NCBI GenBank assembly: GCA_022563455.1
Contig: JADFNI010000004.1
Location: forward strand, 1-40,021
DNA from: Nanobdellota archaeon
GTDB taxonomy: Archaea > Nanobdellota > Nanobdellia > Pacearchaeales > GW2011-AR1
DNA length: 40,021 nucleotides
Direction of reading: 5' to 3'
The notes under the pieces were generated by a model. That model was not told where the DNA came from, did no database searches, and worked only from the letters and a program-made list of their open reading frames with translations. Position 1 is the first letter of the stretch, and the number at the start of each line of letters is the position of its first letter. The position numbers and the translations under genes are program-made. Below are positions 31,751 to 40,021 of this stretch, piece by piece.

Positions 31751-34700
31751 TGGCCAAGCATATTTTAGTAAAGGAGTTTTTGAAGAATCATTCACTTGTT
31801 GAATCTAATATTAAATCCTTTAATGATTTTATTGAGAACAGGGTTCAGGAAATTGTTGCAGAGCTAAGCAAAACTCTTCCTACTGAAGATTTTGAAATTA
31901 ATCTTGGGAAGGTAAGAGTTGGAAAGCCAAATATTATTGAGTCTGATGGGTCTAGTAAACCAATTACTCCTGCGGAGTCTCGTCTTCGAAAACTTACCTA
32001 CTCTGCACCTATTTGGATGGAGATGACTATTAATTATGCTGGGCAGGTTGAATCTGAAGAAGTTCAGCTCGGTAGAATTCCTATCATGGTCAAAAGTAAG
32101 GCATGTAATCTTGAAGGAATGAATGAAGAAGAACTTATCAAAAATTATATTGACCCAAAAGATCATGGAGGATATTTTTTGATTAATGGGAATGAAAGAG
32201 TTATGGTTATGGCTGAGGATTTAGCATCTAATCAGACATTTATTGAATTTCAGAAGCTAAAAAATAGACTTATGCTTAGGCTTTTTAGTCAGCGAGGAGC
32301 TTATAAGATTCCTGTAGCTTTGGTGGAAAGTTCTGAAGGACTTTTGGAAATTTCTTTTTCTAGATTTAGAGATATTCCTGCAATTGTTTTATTGAAGGCC
32401 TTGGGACTCACTAGTGACGCTGAAATTGTTTCTTTAATTGGAAAACAAACAGATAGTTTAATTGTTAATTTATATGAATTTGCAAGTATTGGGAATATTA
32501 ATGATGCTTTGATGTGGATTGCTGAGAAGAGTTCTCTTCAAGGAACTAATAAAGAAATGCTTGACAGAGTAAAACAGAGAATGGATTCTTATTTTTTGCC
32601 GCATATTGGACTTGATAAGACGTCGCGTCTAGAAAAGGCTAAGACACTTTGTAAATTTATTAAACAATTTTATGTTGCTCGAGAAAATCCAAAGGGATCT
32701 ATGACAGACAAGGATCATTATGCTAATAAAAGAGTGAGACTATCTGGAAATTTGCTTTCAGATTTATTTAGAGTTAATATGAATATTCTTCTTCGGGAAG
32801 TTCAGCATACTTTGCAAAAAACTGTTAAAAGAAGGAAGTTTTTTTCTATAAAAACTATTGCTAAATCTACATTATTTACTCATCGGATTGAAAGTGCGAT
32901 TGCAACTGGATCTTGGATTGGAGAGCGAAACGGGGTTACGCAGAATATGGATAAGAATAATTCTTTTTCTGTTATGAGTCAGCTTCAAAGGGTTACTTCT
33001 ACGCTTCCAGGAGAGCAGGAGAATTTTGCTGCTAGAACTGTTCATCCAACACATTATGGCCGGTTTTGTCCAATTGAAACTCCTGAAGGAACTGAGATTG
33101 GCCTTAGAAAAAATTTAGCTCTTCTTGCAAAAGTATCTACTAGAACTGTTGAAGACTATAAAAATACACTTTCAATTTTAAATAAGGCTGGGATGAAAGA
33201 AGATGGTGGGAAAATAGATATATTTTACAATGGGCGTTTTGTTGGATCTGTAGACGATGCGGATTCGTTTGTTACTGAAATTAAGAATATAAGACGACAT
33301 GGTGGGTTAACTCATGAAATGTCTGTTCGGTACCAAAAAGTACTTGAGACCGTGTTTTTGAATTCTGAGGAAGGTCGAGTTTTGAGACCGTTAATTATTG
33401 TTGAAAATGGGGTGCCAAAACTTACTCCAGAACACTTGCAGCTTGTTGAAGATGGAGCTCTTTCTTGGGAAGATTTGATTAGCAAAGGAATTATTGAATA
33501 TTTAGATGCTGCAGAAGAGGACGATTCTTTTATTTCTCTTGAGGAAGATGCATTAACAAGTGAGCATACTCATTTGGAGATTGATAAGATTGATTGTTTT
33601 GGTGTTAGCGTTTCTCTTATTCCCTTTGGAAATCATGATCCCCCTGCTCGTATGGTTAAGGGAGGATCTCGGGCCTATCGTCAGGGACTTGGAATTTATG
33701 CTGGGAACTTTCCAGTTAGGATTGATACTGATGTTTCGATTTTACATTATGCACAAAAACCATTGGTTAGAAGTTTTGTTTATGATACCTTAAATGTTCA
33801 CCCTGCAGGACAAAATGTGGTTCTTGCGGTTATGCCTTATGAAGGGTATAATGTTGAAGACGCTACAGTTCTTAATCAGGGGTCGGTGGACAGAGGGTTT
33901 GGTAGAAGTTCTAAATTTAAGCCTTATATTTCTGTTGAACTTAATTATGCTGGTGGACTTCGAGATGATATTTTAATTCCAGAGAAGGATGTTTCGGGAT
34001 ATAGACTTGAAGAATCTTATCGGTTTTTGGAAGAGGATGGGATTGTTTATCCTGAAGCTGAGCTTGAAGAGGGAGAAGTATTAATTGGAAAAGTTAGTCC
34101 TCCAAAATTTCTTAGTGAGGCTAGAGAGATATCTATTCAGACAAAGAAGGAAAATAGTTCGGCTATGAAGCAAGGAGAAAAGGGAATAGTTGATGCTGTA
34201 TTTGTTACTCAGGATAAGGAGGGAAATAAGATTATTCAAGTTAGGACAAGATCGCTTAGAATTCCAGAAATCGGGGACAAGTTTTCAGTTCCTCATGGAC
34301 AAAAGGGTATTGTTGGTTTCATTGCTCCTGAAGAAGATGTTCCATTTACTGTAAGTGGGATTCGACCAGATATAATGTTTAATCCTCATGGTATACCTTC
34401 TCGTATGACTGTTGGATATTTGATGGATGTTCTTGGTGGAAAGCTTGCAGCACTTAGTGGTCGAATTGTGGATGCTTCTGCATTTTCTGGAGAAACAATT
34501 GATTCACTTGAAAATAATTTGAAGAAGCTTGGATTTAGAAAAAATGGAAAGGAAGTTATGTATAATGGAATTACAGGTAAACGAATGCCTGTTAAGATTT
34601 TTATTGGAAGCATGTTTTATTTGAAGCTTAAGTATATGATCGCTGATAAGATGCATTCTAGGGCGTCCGGAAAAATTGCACTCTTGACACGTCAGCCTAT

Positions 34701-35004
34701 TGAAGGAAGGAGTCGTGGAGGGGCACTTAGACTTGGAGAAATGGAGCAGCAAGCCTTAGTTGGCCACGGAGCTTCACTTTTACTTAAGGAGAGATATGAT
34801 TCAGACAAGGTTGTGATAAATATTTGTACAAAGTGTGGCGCGATTGTAATTGACGATCAAATTCATAATAAAAAAGTTTGCTCTCTATGCAATAGTAATC
34901 AGGTTGAGCCTATTGAATTGTCTTATGCTTTTAAGCTTCTTGTTGAGGAGCTTCAAGGACTTCATTTATTGACTAAATTTAAATTGAAGAATAAATACGA
35001 ATAA
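31750..35004 (+). CDS. rpoB: RNA polymerase subunit B, single chain
   Basis: Second-largest catalytic subunit. The 1084-aa protein contains both halves that are separate genes (B'' and B') in some euryarchaea. Typical blocks: NGNERVMVMAEDLASNQ, YANKRVRLSGNLLSDLFR, RTVHPTHYGRFCPIETPEG, GYNVEDATVLNQGSVDRGF, PEIGDKFSVPHGQKGIVG, MADKMHSRASGK-type segment (IADKMHSRASGKIALLTRQP) and GGALRLGEMEQQALVGHGA. The C-terminal zinc ribbon is CTKCG...CSLCN. It is joined to rpoH and rpoA without gaps. Confidence 0.97.
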   Translation: MAKHILVKEFLKNHSLVESNIKSFNDFIENRVQEIVAELSKTLPTEDFEINLGKVRVGKPNIIESDGSSKPITPAESRLRKLTYSAPIWMEMTINYAGQVESEEVQLGRIPIMVKSKACNLEGMNEEELIKNYIDPKDHGGYFLINGNERVMVMAEDLASNQTFIEFQKLKNRLMLRLFSQRGAYKIPVALVESSEGLLEISFSRFRDIPAIVLLKALGLTSDAEIVSLIGKQTDSLIVNLYEFASIGNINDALMWIAEKSSLQGTNKEMLDRVKQRMDSYFLPHIGLDKTSRLEKAKTLCKFIKQFYVARENPKGSMTDKDHYANKRVRLSGNLLSDLFRVNMNILLREVQHTLQKTVKRRKFFSIKTIAKSTLFTHRIESAIATGSWIGERNGVTQNMDKNNSFSVMSQLQRVTSTLPGEQENFAARTVHPTHYGRFCPIETPEGTEIGLRKNLALLAKVSTRTVEDYKNTLSILNKAGMKEDGGKIDIFYNGRFVGSVDDADSFVTEIKNIRRHGGLTHEMSVRYQKVLETVFLNSEEGRVLRPLIIVENGVPKLTPEHLQLVEDGALSWEDLISKGIIEYLDAAEEDDSFISLEEDALTSEHTHLEIDKIDCFGVSVSLIPFGNHDPPARMVKGGSRAYRQGLGIYAGNFPVRIDTDVSILHYAQKPLVRSFVYDTLNVHPAGQNVVLAVMPYEGYNVEDATVLNQGSVDRGFGRSSKFKPYISVELNYAGGLRDDILIPEKDVSGYRLEESYRFLEEDGIVYPEAELEEGEVLIGKVSPPKFLSEAREISIQTKKENSSAMKQGEKGIVDAVFVTQDKEGNKIIQVRTRSLRIPEIGDKFSVPHGQKGIVGFIAPEEDVPFTVSGIRPDIMFNPHGIPSRMTVGYLMDVLGGKLAALSGRIVDASAFSGETIDSLENNLKKLGFRKNGKEVMYNGITGKRMPVKIFIGSMFYLKLKYMIADKMHSRASGKIALLTRQPIEGRSRGGALRLGEMEQQALVGHGASLLLKERYDSDKVVINICTKCGAIVIDDQIHNKKVCSLCNSNQVEPIELSYAFKLLVEELQGLHLLTKFKLKNKYE

Positions 35005-35005
35005 A

Positions 35006-38000
35006 ATGGTACTTCATGTAAAGAAACAAGTTAAGGAAATGACCTTTCATCTTCTTAGTCCTGAGCAGATAAAGAAGTTGTCTGTTGCAAAGATTGTGAC
35101 TCCAGAACTTTATGATGTTGATGGTTATCCTGTTGATGGAGGTCTTATGGATCTTAGACTAGGGGCAATTGACCCAGGGGTTCGATGTAGAACTTGTGGT
35201 GGACGTTTAAAGGAATGTCTTGGGCATTCTGGGGTTATTGAGTTTGCAAGACCTGTGGTTCATATTAAATATTTACCAATTATTGATTTAGTTTTAAGAT
35301 CTACGTGTGAGGCTTGTGGCAAGGCTTTGATTAAGGAAGAAAAAGATTTGGCGAAAAATTTGATTGACCGGATCAAGAAAGCGAAAGATGGTAAGAAATG
35401 TCCTCATTGTAGCATCATTCAGGAAAAAGTTAAGTTAGAAAAACCAACGACTTTTAGAAGTGGAAGGAGAAGGCTTTTTCCGTCGGAAATTAGGGAAAGA
35501 CTTGTTAAGGTTAGTGACGATGATTTGAAAATTCTTGGGATTAATGCAGAAACTCTTCGACCTGAGTGGGCAATTATGACTTCTTTACTCGTTCCACCAG
35601 TTACTGTTAGACCGTCTATTACATTGGATTCTGGAGAGAGGTCGGAAGATGATTTGACCCATAAGTTGTCTGATATTATTCGATCGAACCAAAGACTTTG
35701 GGAGAATTTGAATGCTGGAGCACCTGAAGTTATTATTGAAGATTTATGGGATTTACTTCAGTATCACATTACTACATTTTTTGATAATTCTATTGCAAAG
35801 ATTCCTCCTGCACGGCATAGAAGTGGGCAGCCATTGAAGACTATAACTGAGAGAATTAAAGGGAAGGAAGGAAGGATTAGAAAGAATTTAGCTGGTAAAA
35901 GAGTTAATTTTTCTGCTAGAACTGTTATTTCGCCTGATCATAATTTGAATCTTAATGAGGTTGGAATTCCGTTTGAAGTTGCGAAAATTTTAACTGTTGC
36001 TGAAAGAGTTACAACATTGAATATAAAAAGGATGAGGAAAATTGTTCTTAGTACTGAATATCCTGCTGCAAACTATATTCTTCGGCCCGACGGGAAAAGG
36101 AAAAGAATTACTAAGGACCTTCAAGAAGAGTTAAGTAAAGAAATTGAGTCTGGTTATATAGTTGAGAGACATTTAGTTGACGGAGATATCGTATTGTTTA
36201 ATCGACATCCGTCGCTTCACCGGGCCTCGTTAATGGCTCATTATGTTCGAGTTCTTCCGTGTAAAACTTTTAGAATTCATCCAGCAGTTTGTGATCCTTA
36301 CAATGCCGACTTTGACGGGGATGAAATGAATATTCACGCACCTCAGACTGAAGAAGCTCGAGCCGAGGCAGAAGTTTTGCTTAATGTTAATTCAAATTTG
36401 TTTTCTCCTAAAAATAATATGAATCATATGGGGTGTGTTAGAGACTCATTAACTGGAAATTTTATGTTAAACGAATCTGTTCTTTCTAAGGAAGATGCGT
36501 CTCAGTTACTCCATGAATCCAGAGTTGAAGGCATTGTACTTTCTAAGACTAATCCTGGTTTAGAATTATTTAATAAGATAATGCCTAAGGAAGTCGCGAA
36601 CAGTGGTGGAGATTACAGGGGATTTAAGAGTGGGAAGGGAGAGGTATTGAAGAAAGTAGACAATACACTTGGAAGGGAGGCCGCTATGGATATACTTCGT
36701 AAAGTTTATGCTCTTGGAACTATCTTTTTATCAAGGACTGGTTTTACTTTATCTGCTGAAGATTTGGATGTTCCAAGGAGTGTTAAAATAAAGACTGCAA
36801 AAATTATTGAATCTGCAGAAGTTAAGACACAAGAAATAATTGAAAGCTATTACAAAGGTACGATGGAACTTCTTCCTGGAAAGACTGCAGAAGAGACGAG
36901 AGAATTAGGCATATTAAAAGTTCTTAATGGAACCAGGACTGAGATTGGAGAGGCTACAAAGATTGGTTTTCCTCAAGATAACTTAGCTAATAAGATGATT
37001 AAGGGAGGGGCTAAAGGATCTATGCTTAACATTACTCAGATTGCTTGCTCTGTTGGTCAGCAAGTTCTTAATGGGCGAAGAATCGATTTTGGGTACAGTG
37101 AGCGAACACTGTCTTCTTTTAAGAAGGGGGACTTGTCGCCTAGAGCTCGAGGATTTATTTATAGTTCTTTTATGAAAGGACTTAGTCCTGATGAATTTTT
37201 CTTTGGAGCAATGACTGGGAGGGATGGCCTGATGGATACTGCTCTTAGGACTCCAAAATCTGGTTATTTGTATCGAAGACTTGCAAATGCTCTTCAAGAT
37301 TTAATTATGGCTTATGATGGGACTGTTAGGGATGCCTCGAATAATCTTGTACAATTCAAATATGGGATTGATGGGGTAGACGTTTCTGAGGAACATAATG
37401 GAAAAGCAGTTGCTCCTGGAGAAGCAATTGGAGTTGTTGCTGCTCAGTCGTTTGGTGAATCTGCTACTCAAATGGTTTTGAATGTATTTCATTCTGCCGG
37501 AGTTGCCGAAATGCAGGTTACTCAAGGATTGCCAAGAATTATTGAAATTTTTGATGCTAGGAAAAGTCCCAAGACTCCAGTTATGGAGGTATACCTTGAT
37601 AAGGATCATAATAATGAAAAAGACGCTAAGATAATTGCTGAGAAAATTAAGGAAGTAAAACTTAAAGAAGTAATTACTAATATAATGATTGACTTTGGAA
37701 GTAAAAAAATTAAGATTGGAGTGGACCTCAAGAGACTCAAAAGTGCTCATATTGGACTTGATAAGGCTGTTGAAGTATTGAACGAAAAAGGTTTTGATTC
37801 AAAGAAACTTAGTGACGGAATTACTCTTAATATGGAAAAGGCAGATTTCAAAGAAATTTATAAAACTAAAGAGAAAATTAAGGAAGTAATTCTTACAGGT
37901 ATTAAGAACATTGCACAAGTTTTGGTTGTTAAGAGGGGACGTGACTTTGTTATATTGACTGCTGGATCTAATCTGAAAGATTTGATTGTGTTTAAGGGAA

Positions 38001-38593
38001 TTGACAAGGACAAGATTCTTTCTAATGACATTCATGAGGTTGCTAAGATTCTTGGAGTCGAGGCGGCTCGTCAAGTAATTATTAATGAAGTCGATAAGGT
38101 AGTTATTTCACAGGGTCTTGCGGTGAATAGAAAACATGCAATGCTTGTGGCTGATACGATGGTACTTAGTGGGACTGTAAAGGGAATTACTCGTATGGGT
38201 ATTATTTCTGACAAGAATTCTATCTTGGCACGTGCTTCATTTGAGACTCCAGTTCCTCATTTTGTTCAAGCAACAAAAACCGGAAAGAAAGATAAACTTG
38301 CTTCAGTTATTGAAAATATAATTTTAAATCAACCAGTTCCTGTAGGGACTGGTCTTCCAGGTCTTCTTGTAAAAGTTACTGGACCTTTGGCAGATCAAAA
38401 AACTAAAGCTGCATTTAAGGAAAAGGCAGAAGCTAAATTAAAAGCTGAGAAAACTGTTCCCTTAAAGTCTGGAAAGAAAGTAGTTAAAAAAGTAGCTATA
38501 TCTAAAGGTATACCTTCTAAAGAGAGTAAGGCCAAGGTGGCTGCACTGCTCAGTGTACCCCAAGAAAAGCCGAGTATGGGAGCAAAGAAATAA
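35006..38593 (+). CDS. rpoA: RNA polymerase subunit A, unsplit A'-A'' fusion
   Basis: The largest catalytic subunit as one 1195-aa chain. The A' part has the zinc sites CRTCGGRLKECLGHSG and CEACGK...CPHC and the catalytic Mg-binding NADFDGDEMNIH (~residue 433). At about residue 795 the chain continues through QFKYGIDGVDVSEEHNG directly into the A'' part, VAPGEAIGVVAAQSFGESATQM (bridge/trigger-loop region). Most archaea encode A' and A'' separately. The last ~60 residues are a Lys/Ala-rich tail (KEKAEAKLKAEKTVPLKSG) not expected in A''. No intein motifs seen. One base separates it from rpoB. Confidence 0.96.
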   Translation: MVLHVKKQVKEMTFHLLSPEQIKKLSVAKIVTPELYDVDGYPVDGGLMDLRLGAIDPGVRCRTCGGRLKECLGHSGVIEFARPVVHIKYLPIIDLVLRSTCEACGKALIKEEKDLAKNLIDRIKKAKDGKKCPHCSIIQEKVKLEKPTTFRSGRRRLFPSEIRERLVKVSDDDLKILGINAETLRPEWAIMTSLLVPPVTVRPSITLDSGERSEDDLTHKLSDIIRSNQRLWENLNAGAPEVIIEDLWDLLQYHITTFFDNSIAKIPPARHRSGQPLKTITERIKGKEGRIRKNLAGKRVNFSARTVISPDHNLNLNEVGIPFEVAKILTVAERVTTLNIKRMRKIVLSTEYPAANYILRPDGKRKRITKDLQEELSKEIESGYIVERHLVDGDIVLFNRHPSLHRASLMAHYVRVLPCKTFRIHPAVCDPYNADFDGDEMNIHAPQTEEARAEAEVLLNVNSNLFSPKNNMNHMGCVRDSLTGNFMLNESVLSKEDASQLLHESRVEGIVLSKTNPGLELFNKIMPKEVANSGGDYRGFKSGKGEVLKKVDNTLGREAAMDILRKVYALGTIFLSRTGFTLSAEDLDVPRSVKIKTAKIIESAEVKTQEIIESYYKGTMELLPGKTAEETRELGILKVLNGTRTEIGEATKIGFPQDNLANKMIKGGAKGSMLNITQIACSVGQQVLNGRRIDFGYSERTLSSFKKGDLSPRARGFIYSSFMKGLSPDEFFFGAMTGRDGLMDTALRTPKSGYLYRRLANALQDLIMAYDGTVRDASNNLVQFKYGIDGVDVSEEHNGKAVAPGEAIGVVAAQSFGESATQMVLNVFHSAGVAEMQVTQGLPRIIEIFDARKSPKTPVMEVYLDKDHNNEKDAKIIAEKIKEVKLKEVITNIMIDFGSKKIKIGVDLKRLKSAHIGLDKAVEVLNEKGFDSKKLSDGITLNMEKADFKEIYKTKEKIKEVILTGIKNIAQVLVVKRGRDFVILTAGSNLKDLIVFKGIDKDKILSNDIHEVAKILGVEAARQVIINEVDKVVISQGLAVNRKHAMLVADTMVLSGTVKGITRMGIISDKNSILARASFETPVPHFVQATKTGKKDKLASVIENIILNQPVPVGTGLPGLLVKVTGPLADQKTKAAFKEKAEAKLKAEKTVPLKSGKKVVKKVAISKGIPSKESKAKVAALLSVPQEKPSMGAKK

Positions 38594-38594
38594 G

Positions 38595-38831
38595 ATGTCT
38601 ATAAAAGAAATAAAAGATGCAATGGAAACGAAGACAGTTTCTTTTGGAATTAGACAAGCTCTAAAGGGGAATAAATCTAATGTTGTTTTTATTGCCAAGG
38701 ATGCGCGGGATTTTACTGTTTCTAAATTGGAAGACGGCGGAATTGAATTTTCTGTTCTGAAGAGTAAAGAAGATTTGTCAAAGGAATTAAACCTTGATTT
38801 TGAATGCGAGGTTTTTTCTCTAAAAAAATAA
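38595..38831 (+). CDS. rpl30e: Ribosomal L30e-like (L7Ae/L30e family) protein
   Basis: A 78-aa member of the L7Ae/L30e kink-turn-binding fold, short compared with the usual ~95-100 aa. SFGIRQALKGNKSNVVFIAKDA matches the L30e opening; the second half (GIEFSVLKSKEDLSKELNL) retains the helix-strand order. The track start lies within rpoA; ATG 38595 follows the rpoA stop by 1 nt. Its place between rpoA and nusA is the standard archaeal order and supports the assignment. Confidence 0.88.
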   Translation: MSIKEIKDAMETKTVSFGIRQALKGNKSNVVFIAKDARDFTVSKLEDGGIEFSVLKSKEDLSKELNLDFECEVFSLKK

Positions 38832-38832
38832 T

Positions 38833-39258
38833 ATGGCTAGAGAAATTGATATGCAGGTGATGAGATATTTGAACTTATTTTCTAAGGTTACTCGGGTTTC
38901 TACAATGAATTGCTTTGTTTATAATAATCAAATTCTTTTTGCAGTTCCAAAATCTAAGGTTTCTTTTGCGATTGGAAAAGATGCTGTAAATATACGGAAG
39001 TTAAGGGATATTTTAAGACGGAAAATTAAAGTTGTTGCTATGCCTGAACAAGAAGACCGAAGTGGGATTTCGAAGTTTGTAGAGGATGTTGTGAAGCCAA
39101 TAGAATTTACAAAGTTAGATTATAGGGATGGCTCAGTTGTTGTTACTGCTGGTCGTCAGAGTAAGGCTGCTTTGATTGGGCGAAATCGTATACGGGAAAA
39201 AGAGATTGGTTATGTTTTGAAAAACTTGTTTGGGATTGAGAAATTCAAAATAATGTAG
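38833..39258 (+). CDS. nusA: Archaeal NusA-like KH protein
   Basis: The short archaeal NusA lacks the bacterial polymerase-binding and S1 domains and is two KH domains. The 141-aa protein shows KSKVSFAIGKDAVNIRKLRDIL (first GxxG-like element) and SKAALIGRNRIREKEIGYVL (second). It is thought to bind RNA during transcription or rRNA synthesis. It starts 1 nt after the rpl30e stop and ends the first transcription unit; rps12 has a separate TATA-like box. Confidence 0.9.
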   Translation: MAREIDMQVMRYLNLFSKVTRVSTMNCFVYNNQILFAVPKSKVSFAIGKDAVNIRKLRDILRRKIKVVAMPEQEDRSGISKFVEDVVKPIEFTKLDYRDGSVVVTAGRQSKAALIGRNRIREKEIGYVLKNLFGIEKFKIM

Positions 39259-39282
39259 GAAGTGAATTTGATCAAAGGAAAC

Positions 39283-39291
39283 TTTATAAAC
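39283..39291 (+). promoter_or_regulatory. TATA-like box of the rps12 transcript
   Basis: TTTATAAAC lies 26 nt before ATG 39318 of a 14-codon mini-ORF and ~115 nt before rps12, so rps12 can be transcribed apart from rpo-nusA with a leader of roughly 90-100 nt. Confidence 0.5.
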
Positions 39292-39317
39292 CAATTTTTC
39301 GCCTAAAATACTATAAG

Positions 39318-39362
39318 ATGAATACAAAAATAACTAAAGTTGGAGAATGGATTGTGAACTGA
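39318..39362 (+). CDS. 14-codon mini-ORF in the rps12 leader
   Basis: Reads MNTKITKVGEWIVN then TGA, placed for leaderless initiation from the TATA-like box at 39283. AACTAAAG within it (39332-39339) is the perfect complement of CTTTAGTT (39364-39371) just after it, so translation of the mini-ORF would compete with an 8-bp hairpin. Positional evidence only. Confidence 0.4.
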   Translation: MNTKITKVGEWIVN

Positions 39363-39406
39363 GCTTTAGTTTTGCTCATTTGCTCAAAAATTCAAAATTT
39401 TTTCGT

Positions 39407-39829
39407 ATGGGATTGATGAATGCTAGAAAATTGAGAAAGGATCGGAAGACTTTTAGAGATAACAGGCTTCCTGACAAAAAGAAAAGGCTTGGAATTAGTT
39501 TAAAGTTTGATCCTCTTGGACGATCTTCTCAAGCAAAAGGAATTGTTATTAAGAAAATTCAAAAAGAAGCTAAGCAGCCTAATTCAGCGATGAGGAAATG
39601 TTGCAGGGTTCAATTGATTAAGAATGGAAAGGAAGTTACTGCTTTTATTCCTGGAAATTTAGCACAAAAGTTTGTTGATGAGCATGATGAAGTTATAATT
39701 GAAAGAATCGGTGGGAAACAGGGACGGACAAAAGGGGATTTATCTGGAGTTAGATTTACAGTAATTAAAGTGAATGATCAACCACTTGACAGACTTTGGC
39801 AAGGGAAGATCGAGAAGGGAAGAAGATAA
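39407..39829 (+). CDS. rps12: Ribosomal protein S12
   Basis: Small-subunit decoding-centre protein. The archaeal/eukaryal form is evident: ARKLRKDRKTFRDNRL, FDPLGRSSQAKGIVI, the strictly conserved KQPNSAMRKCCRVQLIKNGKEVTAF (decoding loop) and DEVIIERIGGKQGRTKGDLSGVRF. At 140 aa it is normal. The track's ATG 39347 adds an unlikely 20-residue leader; ATG 39407 or 39416 (MNARKL) gives the expected start. The next gene begins one base after the stop. Confidence 0.94.
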   Translation: MGLMNARKLRKDRKTFRDNRLPDKKKRLGISLKFDPLGRSSQAKGIVIKKIQKEAKQPNSAMRKCCRVQLIKNGKEVTAFIPGNLAQKFVDEHDEVIIERIGGKQGRTKGDLSGVRFTVIKVNDQPLDRLWQGKIEKGRR

Positions 39830-39830
39830 G

Positions 39831-40021
39831 ATGGGGGTTGTATTAAGTCTAAGACCTATGACGGAACCTTGTGGATCTAGAAATCTTGAGGTAAGAACTT
39901 CTCAAAGAGGACTAAATAGATTTGATACTTATTTAGGAAGTATACCTATTGGGAATGAAGTTAGATTAATTTATGAGGTTGATAAGAAAACTAGGAGGGT
40001 TAGGATTATAGGAGTAAATAA
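39831..40021 (+). CDS. Unrecognised gene in the S7 position, cut by the window end
   Basis: An open frame of 63 codons running off the end: MGVVLSLRPMTEPCGSRN...YLGSIPIGNEVRLIYEVDKKTRRVRIIGVN. It starts 1 nt after the rps12 stop, where archaea usually have rps7, but it does not look like S7. The VRLIYEVDKKTRRVRIIGV ending resembles the beta-strand pattern of RelE/ParE-type proteins; that is a weak visual similarity. Not in the supplied ORF track. Confidence 0.5.
   Translation, partial: MGVVLSLRPMTEPCGSRNLEVRTSQRGLNRFDTYLGSIPIGNEVRLIYEVDKKTRRVRIIGVN

Noticed and set aside
39347-39406. 20-residue N-terminal extension of S12
   Set aside because: S12 orthologues start near MNARKL; the extension overlaps the leader hairpin and has no family match.

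Overview
The window reads as a low-GC archaeal genome, most likely a DPANN lineage of the Woesearchaeota/Pacearchaeota type. That placement is my inference from content; no phylogeny was run. Support comes from archaeal/eukaryal-type information genes (RpoH, RpoB, unsplit RpoA, archaeal NusA, L30e-like protein, S12, S17e, tiny L41e, Alba, LSm, RFC small and large subunits, tRNA-splicing endonuclease, an intron-containing tRNA) and from many TATA-like boxes about 25 nt before start codons, which suggests mostly leaderless transcripts. Typical small-archaeon surface proteins are also present: Asn-glycosylation-sequon-rich adhesin-like repeats and TSP1-like Cys modules.

Layout. Positions 1 to ~990 are visibly richer in G+C and hold a reverse-strand DUF2520/Rossmann gene. 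This gene and the forward surface-protein gene both lose their starts at the same point (~985-995), so this end is probably an assembly chimera or a recombination junction. From ~992 to 6807 there is a surface protein followed by MoxR AAA ATPase, DUF58 and VWA membrane protein. On the minus strand follow a MinD/ParA-type ATPase and GlyRS; GlyRS carries an unusual N-terminal extension and its promoter is flanked by TAGGCACTAC repeats. Then come tRNA-Arg (intron), tRNA-Cys, an isoprenylcysteine-methyltransferase-like membrane protein, RNase Z, an orphan and LSm. A very basic 810-aa coiled-coil protein, a TSP1-like secreted protein, three consecutive hairpins and a tRNA-Met with an odd T loop occupy 12-16.3 kb.

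From 16.3 to 19.1 kb are a small membrane protein, S17e-Alba, a winged-helix protein and EndA, then a tandem array whose units each begin with the first 14 nt of the tRNA-Gln that ends the array. This array is the most unusual structure in the window. From 19.2 to 23.6 kb are a YjjX-type NTPase, an MGMT-family protein, L41e, an HD nucleotidase-like protein, the two clamp-loader subunits and a small membrane protein.

Positions 23.7-30.35 kb form a deoxynucleotide-supply cluster: ThyA, Tmk, NrdR, class II ribonucleotide reductase NrdJ and a kinase-dCMP deaminase fusion. Together these cover NDP/NTP reduction, its transcriptional control, dCMP to dUMP, dUMP to dTMP and dTMP to dTDP. After tRNA-Lys and an overlapping pair of orphan genes, 31.5-40 kb is the transcription/translation operon rpoH-rpoB-rpoA-rpl30e-nusA, then rps12 with its own promoter, then an unrecognised gene cut by the window end.

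I see no CRISPR array, insertion sequence, prophage or obvious replication origin. Most of the window is ordinary core genome. The best leads for something new are the tRNA-Gln leader array, the GlyRS promoter repeats with the extended GlyRS, and two ribosomal-protein mRNAs that each begin with a 14-codon mini-ORF.
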